NCBI GenBank assembly: GCA_031288985.1
Contig: JAITQH010000077.1
Coordinates: 1 to 13,416, forward strand
Source of the DNA: Candidatus Methanoplasma sp.
GTDB lineage: Archaea; Thermoplasmatota; Thermoplasmata; Methanomassiliicoccales; Methanomethylophilaceae
Direction: 5' to 3'
Length of the DNA: 13,416 nt
Below, piece after piece: positions 7,832 through 13,416 of the stretch. The position numbers and the translations under genes are program-made. The notes below the pieces were generated by a model. It saw only the letters and a program-made list of their open reading frames with translations. It was not told the origin of the DNA and searched no databases. The first letter of the stretch is position 1. Each line of letters starts with the position of its first letter.

Positions 7832-10567
7832 ATGAAGAAGAGACTTACGTCGGACGCAGGCTATCTTGAGATAGAAATAACCAAAGAATACGTCTCGGTC
7901 GCCACAGGGATGCTCGGCGGCGGCGAGAGCAACATTGATTACACCCCCGGCATATGGCGTGCGCCGCTTGACCTGCACAACAATAACTCTGAGGACTCGA
8001 TCAAATATTACCCGGTCGAGGCCGCGGCGGCCATGGATGAAACGGTCGCATCGATGATGCGGGAAGGCTACAAACTTACGATCATACCCGACCTGACCGA
8101 CGATGAAGAGAAGAACATTGAAGAGTTGAAGAGCAAGATCGTCTGGAATCACAGCGAAATGGTCGCCGGATTCGTGAAAGAACTCCTGAGAACGGATATC
8201 GACGGATACGCCCGGGACTTCGTCCTTGCGGTGGGGATCAAACTCGGCGAGGATCTGGACGACGAAGAGCTCAAAGAACTGAAGGAAGACCTCATATTCG
8301 AAAGGGATCCGGAAAGCATCAACTCCGTGGATCTCGCATTCAGACTGGCGGCGGTCTCCGCCGCCGACGCCTTCGACGACGAAGCGATCGCATTCGCCCG
8401 CAGAGCCTTGGAATTGGGTTCGTCCACGGCTTCGTTCTTCGACGACGAAAGCTTCGAGCCCCTGTACGACGATGAAGAATTTGAAAGAGCGATTCGCGTG
8501 GAAAGGCCGAGCGACCACGTATACTACCATATGGAACATGTTGGATTCAAGCGGATATCTCCGTCGGCGGAAGCAGGGTGTCCAAATTTCATGCTGGGAA
8601 GACATATCGAACAGACGGAGCTTCCCGATGAGCTTGTGTTCGAGATCGACACGAGGGGTGAAGGACCGGGGCACTTCATACAAGGAAAAGATGTTCTCGC
8701 GGTGGATCTGAAAGTAATGAAGCTGCTGTCGGAGGCGGGGCTTGACGACCTCGAATCATTCTTCCCCGCGACACTTTGGGAAGGGGACAGCAAATGGGAA
8801 GACTACTGCATCCTGAACACGCTCAGGCTCAGGAACGTGCTGGACAACGAACTCAGCGAACGCCATGACAGCTTCACAAAATGGGATTACAAGACCATGG
8901 TGCTCCACGGCAAGAAACTGAGATCCAAAGACATCCTGTTCCGCCCTGTGGACAATCCATCCGCCCTGATATGCAGGGACGACGTCTATGAACTGTTCCT
9001 CAACAACCCGATCCCCGGAAAATGGGGGATACAATTCACGGAGCTCGAAGTGTCCTGCCGCGCCTCAAAAGGCATCCTCACGTTAACATCCGTTGAGGAT
9101 GCCGCGAAGAAGGTGGACGAACTTCTTCAGAATGAGAGGATCGATGAGGCCGCAGGATACGCCAACGCACTCATGGAGAACCATTCTGAGGATGCCAGAT
9201 CGTGGATCGCGGGCGGAAGGGTGTGCGAAGAATACGCCGGATCCATCCTGTATTCGAACGATGCAGCATCCAGATTCCAAGACATACTCGACTTCTGTCT
9301 GGAATCAATATCATATTACGAACGCGCGGTCGAGATTGATCCGTCGTACGGACGGGCTTGGCGCGGGATCGGCAGGGTAAGTCTGCTTCGGGCGCCCCAT
9401 TCTGCAGATCCGGACGGCGAGAAGCGCCCTGTCTGCGAGGAAAAGGGATTGCCGTCGTTCTTCAAAGCGGCGGAACATGAGAAGACGGACATCAATTACA
9501 GGCTGCTGTACCAACAGCTGGAGAAAGCCGGCGATTCATACTCCGGCAGCATTGCCGAAGTTGTCGACGAATGGGTCGAGAACGTTCCGGACTCCTTCAT
9601 GGCGTACGGAATACGCGCGGACATCTTCGCAGAGAACGGAGACAAAGACAAGGCCCTTGAATATTATGAAAGATCCCTGTCCCTGCGGAGCACCGCCAAG
9701 GTGCTCTACGCCCTGGCGGGGATCCACTTCGAAAGGAACGATCTGGAAAAAGCGAAAGAGTATATCGAGAGCATAGGCGACAGGGACTGCGGATATGGGT
9801 TCTTCAGCTTGGACGGCTATCATATGCGCCCTTTCAAAAAGGATATACGCGACGCATACAGACTGGCGAACAATCCCGAAGGGAAGCCGGACTATCTGTT
9901 GAGCCTCGGAGAGAGGGAGGGCGACCTTTGGTATACTGCGGAGCATCCGTACGAAGGCGTCGTCGACCTCATAACCGTGAACGCGCGGCAGGTCAGAGAG
10001 GCCATCGATTCCTTGGACAACGAAAAGATAACAGCGTCGTTCAATAAGCAATTGAAAGACATCCTGGCCAAGATCGACGATCCTGCGCAGTATGAGGCGC
10101 TGGTCATCCACAACGCAAAAAAGGGATATGCCGTCAAAGAGGTTGACTTCGACGAAGCGGAAGGCGGAAACGATCTTGGGGATCCGGACCGCTACATCCC
10201 GATGCACGCGGATCTCGACGATCTTCCGAAGTTCGACTGCGGAGCCATAATGGATATCTGGGAAAAAAGACTCCTCAGCAGGATGAGGGAGAGCCGCATC
10301 CCGATGGTGAACGATAACTGGGTGGAATATTGCGACCTTATGCAGGCGTTCGAGCACATATTCCAACAGAAGACGTTCATACTCGCCGCAACGGCATACG
10401 ACATGATAGACGGCCCGAAGCCGGACCGTCTGTTCCTGGGCATAACCGATCGTTCGCCGAGGATGATCTTCCCGACCGGGGACGGATACGACGACGTGGC
10501 TTACCGTCGGCGCGCCGATGAGGATGAGCATGAGGATGATGAGGACGACGACAATTATGTGGACTGA
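7832..10567 (+). CDS. Large acidic TPR protein with possible WGR-like N-terminus and Imm11/DUF1629-like middle; function unknown
   Basis: A 911-residue soluble protein, strongly acidic, with no signal peptide or membrane segment. ATG 7832 is preferred over ATG 7772: GGGG lies 7 bases upstream, a TATA box lies between the two, and the start region is duplicated at 10627. Residues 1-83 (MKKRLTSDAG, YLEIEITKEYVSVATG, then REGYKL after an insertion) resemble a WGR-like domain weakly; its GRIGT signature reads GMLGG. Residues about 180-220 (ARRALELGSSTASFF then DDEEFERAI) look like the end of a TPR unit. Residues about 250-408 (LFRPVDNPSALICRDDVYEL, then IQFTELEV) recall the Imm11/DUF1629 immunity fold. 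TPR helices lie near 440-520 and 588-650. The C-terminus (895-911) is almost all Asp/Glu. Immunity, scaffold or stress roles are conceivable; none is shown. Confidence 0.7.
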   Translation: MKKRLTSDAGYLEIEITKEYVSVATGMLGGGESNIDYTPGIWRAPLDLHNNNSEDSIKYYPVEAAAAMDETVASMMREGYKLTIIPDLTDDEEKNIEELKSKIVWNHSEMVAGFVKELLRTDIDGYARDFVLAVGIKLGEDLDDEELKELKEDLIFERDPESINSVDLAFRLAAVSAADAFDDEAIAFARRALELGSSTASFFDDESFEPLYDDEEFERAIRVERPSDHVYYHMEHVGFKRISPSAEAGCPNFMLGRHIEQTELPDELVFEIDTRGEGPGHFIQGKDVLAVDLKVMKLLSEAGLDDLESFFPATLWEGDSKWEDYCILNTLRLRNVLDNELSERHDSFTKWDYKTMVLHGKKLRSKDILFRPVDNPSALICRDDVYELFLNNPIPGKWGIQFTELEVSCRASKGILTLTSVEDAAKKVDELLQNERIDEAAGYANALMENHSEDARSWIAGGRVCEEYAGSILYSNDAASRFQDILDFCLESISYYERAVEIDPSYGRAWRGIGRVSLLRAPHSADPDGEKRPVCEEKGLPSFFKAAEHEKTDINYRLLYQQLEKAGDSYSGSIAEVVDEWVENVPDSFMAYGIRADIFAENGDKDKALEYYERSLSLRSTAKVLYALAGIHFERNDLEKAKEYIESIGDRDCGYGFFSLDGYHMRPFKKDIRDAYRLANNPEGKPDYLLSLGEREGDLWYTAEHPYEGVVDLITVNARQVREAIDSLDNEKITASFNKQLKDILAKIDDPAQYEALVIHNAKKGYAVKEVDFDEAEGGNDLGDPDRYIPMHADLDDLPKFDCGAIMDIWEKRLLSRMRESRIPMVNDNWVEYCDLMQAFEHIFQQKTFILAATAYDMIDGPKPDRLFLGITDRSPRMIFPTGDGYDDVAYRRRADEDEHEDDEDDDNYVD

Positions 10568-10626
10568 TCTGTGAAATCGTCTTTCGGAACGGCCCCGCAC
10601 AGCATCGGCCCCGCGCCGGGGTCGGA

Positions 10627-10653
10627 ATGAAGAAGAGGCTTGCGTCGGATGCC
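10627..10653 (+). pseudogene. Duplicated start of the upstream gene (truncated paralog remnant)
   Basis: ATG 10627 begins MKKRLASDA, against MKKRLTSDA at 7832. Over the first 26 bases 23 are identical, and two of the three differences are silent. The leader also matches in outline: TTCGG, GGCC and CCGGGG occur at similar distances before both ATGs. Similarity ends at about 10653, after which the frame continues into unrelated sequence and then a transposase fragment. It is best read as the 5' stump of a tandem paralog, 60 bases after the stop of the intact copy. Confidence 0.6.
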
Positions 10654-10737
10654 AACGCACCTCTTGGCCGATCGGATCGATTCGGAAAACGATCCGGATG
10701 CCGCATGAAATATGTATGTGCTCTCCGATACGCAACC

Positions 10738-11100
10738 ATGCCGGTGACGGACGAAGGCATCAAAGCGATCTGCGGCATTGACTCCGCATGGAATATCGTG
10801 TCCGTGGACGTGGATCACGTCAACGAAACGTTCAGGATATCCGTTGACTCGGATCGCAGGCGGTTCCCATGCCCCGGATGCGGGAATGAATGCCCTGTGC
10901 ACGATTTCTGCGAGGGCGAATGGAGAGGTTTGGACATCGGGGCGTACAAGACCATACTCCAAGCCAAGCTTCCCCGGACGGATTGCCCGGAATGCGGCGT
11001 GAATCGGTTGGTTCCCGACTGGGCGATCGAGTACTCCCGCCGCACGTGGAAAGTGAGGAAATACAAAAACAAACGGAATGAAATCACGCAATCTTTATAA
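10738..11100 (+). pseudogene. Truncated ISL3-family transposase (N-terminal zinc-binding part only)
   Basis: Starting at ATG 10738 (MPVTDEGIKAICGIDSAW) the frame gives 120 residues matching the N-terminus of ISL3-family transposases. It has the zinc-binding pairs CPGC and CPEC, then the family pattern W.GLDIGAYKTILQAKLPRTD followed by ECGV. It stops at TAA 11098-11100, whereas the family is about 400 residues long and includes a DDE catalytic domain, so no activity is expected. The frame is open back to ATG 10627 through an unrelated stretch holding a 7-bp inverted repeat (10673-10679 with 10690-10696), which could be a relic of an element end. The TAA sits inside the TATA box of the ribosomal protein operon, so the fragment abuts that promoter exactly. 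Confidence 0.75.
11094..11100 (+). promoter_or_regulatory. Promoter of the rps13-rps4-rps11-rpo3 operon
   Basis: TTTATAA at 11094-11100, preceded by GCAATC, is a good archaeal TATA box. A start near 11122-11126 would give a leader of about 100 bases before ATG 11225. No other TATA-like element lies closer to rps13. Confidence 0.6.
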
Positions 11101-11131
11101 CATGGGACGCGATGCCAGCCTTTAACGTGAA

Positions 11132-11190
11132 CTCAGGACCCGTAGTCATACGAAAACTGAGAGCGCATCCGCAAGGACGCAGCGCTTGAG
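11132..11190 (+). promoter_or_regulatory. Structured 5' leader of rps13
   Basis: CTCAG (11132-11136) pairs with CTGAG (11157-11161). Next, AGCGC (11162-11166) pairs with GCGCT (11182-11186), enclosing TCC-GCAA-GGA (11168-11177), a GNRA-type tetraloop hairpin. A weaker alternative pairs CTCA (11132-11135) with TGAG (11187-11190). Ribosomal protein operons are often controlled by a product binding its own leader; whether this one is so controlled is an inference. Confidence 0.35.
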
Positions 11191-11224
11191 CAATCCCGCG
11201 TGGAACATTCACGGAGGAATCATT

Positions 11225-11701
11225 ATGGCCAAACCAAAGAAAGAGGCACAGGCCGAAGACGAGAGCTTCAACTTTATCGTCCGTATCGCCAGCAGCGATA
11301 TTGACGGACAGAAGAGGACCGTCGTCGGTCTCCAGAGCATAAAGGGCGTCGGAAAGAGAGTCGCCCAGATCATCGCAAAGAGAGCCAGTGTGGATCCCAC
11401 GGCAAGAATGGGTACCCTCACCGACGAGAAAGTGAAGGAGATCGAGGCGCTTGTTCTTACATTCGTCGAGTACGCCCCCCACTGGACCGTCAACAGGCAG
11501 ATGGACTACGAGACGGGCGCGGACATGCACCTTCTCAGCAACGACCTGGACATCATCCAGAAAGATGACGTCAACAGGATGAAGATGATCCGCTGCTACC
11601 GCGGCATAAGGCACGAGACCAGACACAAGGTAAGAGGCCAGAGGACCAGATCCAACGGCAGAAAGGGACTCACCATTGGGGTCCAGAGGAAATCATCCTG
11701 A
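11225..11701 (+). CDS. rps13: 30S ribosomal protein uS13 (S13)
   Basis: Small-subunit head protein that contacts the P-site tRNA and the subunit bridge. It has 158 residues; after an N-terminal extension (MAKPKKEAQAEDES) come the family segments FIVRIASSDIDG, LQSIKGVGKRVAQIIAK (helix-hairpin-helix-like) and the basic C-terminal tail with CYRGIRHETRHKVRGQRT and TRSNGRKG. ATG 11225 is chosen over upstream in-frame starts because GGAGG (11213-11217) lies 7 bases before it and the family's N-terminus begins there. First gene of the operon; its stop overlaps the Shine-Dalgarno of rps4. Confidence 0.97.
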   Translation: MAKPKKEAQAEDESFNFIVRIASSDIDGQKRTVVGLQSIKGVGKRVAQIIAKRASVDPTARMGTLTDEKVKEIEALVLTFVEYAPHWTVNRQMDYETGADMHLLSNDLDIIQKDDVNRMKMIRCYRGIRHETRHKVRGQRTRSNGRKGLTIGVQRKSS

Positions 11702-11711
11702 GGTGGTATGA

Positions 11712-12353
11712 ATGGGAGACCCTAAATTTTCACGCAGATCGTACGACACTCCGTCGCACCCTTGGCAGGCCGAGAGGATAAAGGCCGAGGTGGAGGTCGT
11801 TCGCGAATTCGGACTTAAGAACAAGACCGAGGTCTGGAAAGCACAGACCATCCTGAGAAACTTCAGGAAACAGTCCAGAGACCTTCAGGCGCGCCTGAGG
11901 ACGGGCGACGACCAGGCCAAGAAAGAAAGCGACGCCCTTCTGACGAAGTGCGCCCGCATGGGGCTTCTGCCCGTCGTCGGCGCAACGCTCAACGACGTTC
12001 TCGGACTCAAAGAGGGCAACATCCTGTCGAGGCGCCTTCAGACCGTTGTGTTCAACAAAGGATTGTCATCCACGGTCAAACAGGCCAGGCAGCTCATCAT
12101 CCACGGACACATATACGTCAACGGCCACAAAGTGACCGTTCCCGGATACATCGTCAGCAGGGAAGAGGAGCCGTCCGTAGAATACAACATTGCGTCTCCG
12201 TTCACCGACGAGATGCACCCGATGAGGGCATCCACGGAGCAGGTCGCCGCGATGGCGGCGGCGAAAGCCGAGGAGTTCGCAAGGAGCCAGGCGGCGATTG
12301 CCAAGGCAGACGCCGAAGAGGCAGGAATAACAGTGGAGGACGGTGAGATCTGA
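11712..12353 (+). CDS. rps4: 30S ribosomal protein uS4 (S4)
   Basis: Primary 16S rRNA-binding assembly protein. The protein has 213 residues and opens with the archaeal MGDPKFSRRSYDTPSHPW. The S4 RNA-binding domain covers about residues 104-165, including SRRLQTVVF, KQARQLIIHGHIYVNG and VTVPGYIV. The last 40 residues are an Ala/Glu-rich extension (for example AAMAAAKAEEFARSQAAIAK), so the protein is somewhat longer than typical archaeal S4. GAGGTGGT (11700-11707) sits four bases before ATG 11712; the out-of-frame ATG at 11708 would give only five codons. The stop shares one base with the rps11 start (TGATG at 12351-12355). Confidence 0.97.
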   Translation: MGDPKFSRRSYDTPSHPWQAERIKAEVEVVREFGLKNKTEVWKAQTILRNFRKQSRDLQARLRTGDDQAKKESDALLTKCARMGLLPVVGATLNDVLGLKEGNILSRRLQTVVFNKGLSSTVKQARQLIIHGHIYVNGHKVTVPGYIVSREEEPSVEYNIASPFTDEMHPMRASTEQVAAMAAAKAEEFARSQAAIAKADAEEAGITVEDGEI

Positions 12354-12739
12354 TGACATCCAAATGGGGAATAGCCAACATATACGCAAGCTACAACAAT
12401 GTCATGATCACGCTTACGGACATCACCGGCGCCGAGACGATTGCCAAGGTGACCGGAGGAATGGTCGTGAAACAGGCTAAGGACGAATCATCGCCTTACG
12501 CCGCGCAGAAAGCTGCGGAAAAGATCGCCGAGACCGCCCGCGAGAAAGACATCATCGGCATACATGTGAAAGTGCGCGCCCCCGGAGGCAACAGATCGAC
12601 GTCTCCCGGACCCGGAGCACAGGCGGCCATACGCGCCTTGGCCAGAGCCGGACTCAAGATCGGACGCATAGAGGATGTCACACCCATACCCCACGACGGG
12701 ACCAAAAAGAAAGGCGGACGCAGAGGACGCAGGGTTTGA
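12353..12739 (+). CDS. rps11: 30S ribosomal protein uS11 (S11)
   Basis: Platform protein of the small subunit near the mRNA exit and E site. The protein has 128 residues, standard for archaea. The family is plain from WGIANIYASYNNVMITLTDI, the Ala/Lys-rich middle, GGNRSTSPGPGAQAAIRALA and the basic end GTKKKGGRRGRRV. ATG 12353 overlaps the rps4 stop by one base, implying coupled translation; GGTGAGATC just upstream resembles a Shine-Dalgarno. The stop TGA (12737-12739) is immediately followed by the strong ribosome-binding site of rpo3. Confidence 0.97.
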   Translation: MTSKWGIANIYASYNNVMITLTDITGAETIAKVTGGMVVKQAKDESSPYAAQKAAEKIAETAREKDIIGIHVKVRAPGGNRSTSPGPGAQAAIRALARAGLKIGRIEDVTPIPHDGTKKKGGRRGRRV

Positions 12740-12751
12740 GGAGGTCTTCCT

Positions 12752-13416
12752 ATGGAGATCGAAAAAATCGAAATGGAGGAGAGGAGGGGGAAGTTCATTC
12801 TCAAGAACTCCTCGCCTGCCATGGCGAATGCGCTCAGAAGGACGATGCTCTCGGACATCCCGAAGATGGCCATTGACAAGGTCGAGTTCCACTTGGGGCC
12901 GATCATGTCGGGCGACAGGGAGTACGAGAGCGTGACTCCCCTGTTCGACGAGATCGTCGCGCACAGGCTCGGCATGGTGCCTGTTCCGACGGATCACGAG
13001 CTGTTCACCTTCAAGGATCAATGCTCGTGCGGCGGAGAAGGCTGCCCGAGCTGCACCCTGATGTACAGTCTGAACAAGATCGGGCCGTGCACGATCCTGT
13101 CGGGCGACATGATCCCTCTCGGAAACCCCGACCTGGGCGTGAAGGACGAATTCATCCCCGTGGTGGAGATCACCGACGGCCAGGCCGTGCTGATCTACGC
13201 AACCGCAGTCATGGGCACGGCCAAGGAGCATGTCAAATGGCAGGCGACGTTCGGCGTCGGGTACAAGTACCTCCCGGTCATAACCGTGGATTCCGCAAAG
13301 GCATCCACCCCGGAGGCGCTGGAATGCGTCAAACTGTGCCCCAAAGGCGTGTTCGAGGAGAAGAGCGGAAAACTGAAGGTGAAGGACGGGATGAAGTGCG
13401 TGTTCTGCGGAACATG
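12752..13416 (+). CDS. rpo3: DNA-directed RNA polymerase subunit Rpo3 (subunit D), 3' partial
   Basis: Counterpart of bacterial alpha and eukaryotic Rpb3; with Rpo11 it forms the platform for polymerase assembly. 221 codons are visible and the frame runs off the window without a stop. GAGGAGGTC (12738-12746) lies five bases before ATG 12752. The dimerisation segment NALRRTMLSDIP (26-37) is well conserved. C91, C93, C98 and C101 form the archaeal loop CSCGGEGCPSC. A ferredoxin-like insert follows, with C192, C196-P, C216 and C219; the final bases TG begin what should be another cysteine codon. In archaea with this set the domain binds an iron-sulfur cluster that supports the fold. Cluster binding here is inferred from the cysteines only. 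Confidence 0.95.
   Translation, partial: MEIEKIEMEERRGKFILKNSSPAMANALRRTMLSDIPKMAIDKVEFHLGPIMSGDREYESVTPLFDEIVAHRLGMVPVPTDHELFTFKDQCSCGGEGCPSCTLMYSLNKIGPCTILSGDMIPLGNPDLGVKDEFIPVVEITDGQAVLIYATAVMGTAKEHVKWQATFGVGYKYLPVITVDSAKASTPEALECVKLCPKGVFEEKSGKLKVKDGMKCVFCGT

Noticed and set aside
11708..11725. ATG 11708 upstream of rps4
   Set aside because: It is out of frame and stops after five codons; ATG 11712 gives the exact archaeal S4 N-terminus with good Shine-Dalgarno spacing.

Overview
The window reads as archaeal chromosome, most likely Thermoplasmata and within that Methanomassiliicoccales (inference). Support: the archaeal ribosomal/RNA polymerase order uS13-uS4-uS11-Rpo3, a type II methionine aminopeptidase, TATA/BRE-type promoters, a 23S rRNA gene standing alone without 16S or 5S, and a bulge-helix-bulge processing stem around that 23S. 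All nine complete or terminally visible protein reading frames end in TGA or TAA and none in TAG, while one housekeeping gene carries an in-frame TAG. That pattern is expected in an organism that reads UAG as pyrrolysine, as Methanomassiliicoccales do.

Layout, left to right. (1) 2-1492: the C-terminal ~496 residues of an Eco57I/TaqI-type adenine DNA methyltransferase or type IIG restriction-modification protein, cut by the window edge. (2) 1493-2050: no gene; two TATA-like promoters and a chain of hairpins leading into the 23S gene. (3) ~2051-4993: 23S rRNA, bracketed by a 13-bp stem plus a bulge-helix-bulge. (4) 5014-5178: a tandem repeat whose two full units each carry a hairpin followed by a T tract, probably duplicated terminators. 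(5) 5374-7565: one promoter followed by three tightly coupled genes: an MBL-fold hydrolase, a threonylcarbamoyl-AMP synthase (TsaC/Sua5) with in-frame UAG at codon 23, and methionine aminopeptidase. (6) 7603-7690: tRNA-Leu(CAA) with its own promoter. (7) 7832-10567: a 911-residue acidic TPR protein with a possible WGR-like start and an Imm11/DUF1629-like middle. (8) 10627-11100: a junk junction, in which a copy of the start of the preceding gene runs into a truncated ISL3-family transposase. (9) 11094-13416: promoter, structured leader and the operon rps13-rps4-rps11-rpo3, the last gene running off the end.

Most of the window serves translation and transcription: large-subunit rRNA, Leu tRNA, t6A modification of tRNA, N-terminal methionine removal, three small-subunit proteins and an RNA polymerase subunit. 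The methyltransferase, the large TPR/immunity-like protein and the transposase scrap are the accessory parts. The best candidate for something undescribed is the amber-containing tsaC, where pyrrolysine insertion (or suppression) would be needed to make an intact essential tRNA-modification enzyme. Next are two substitutions at peptidyl-transferase-centre positions of the 23S rRNA and the large multidomain protein.
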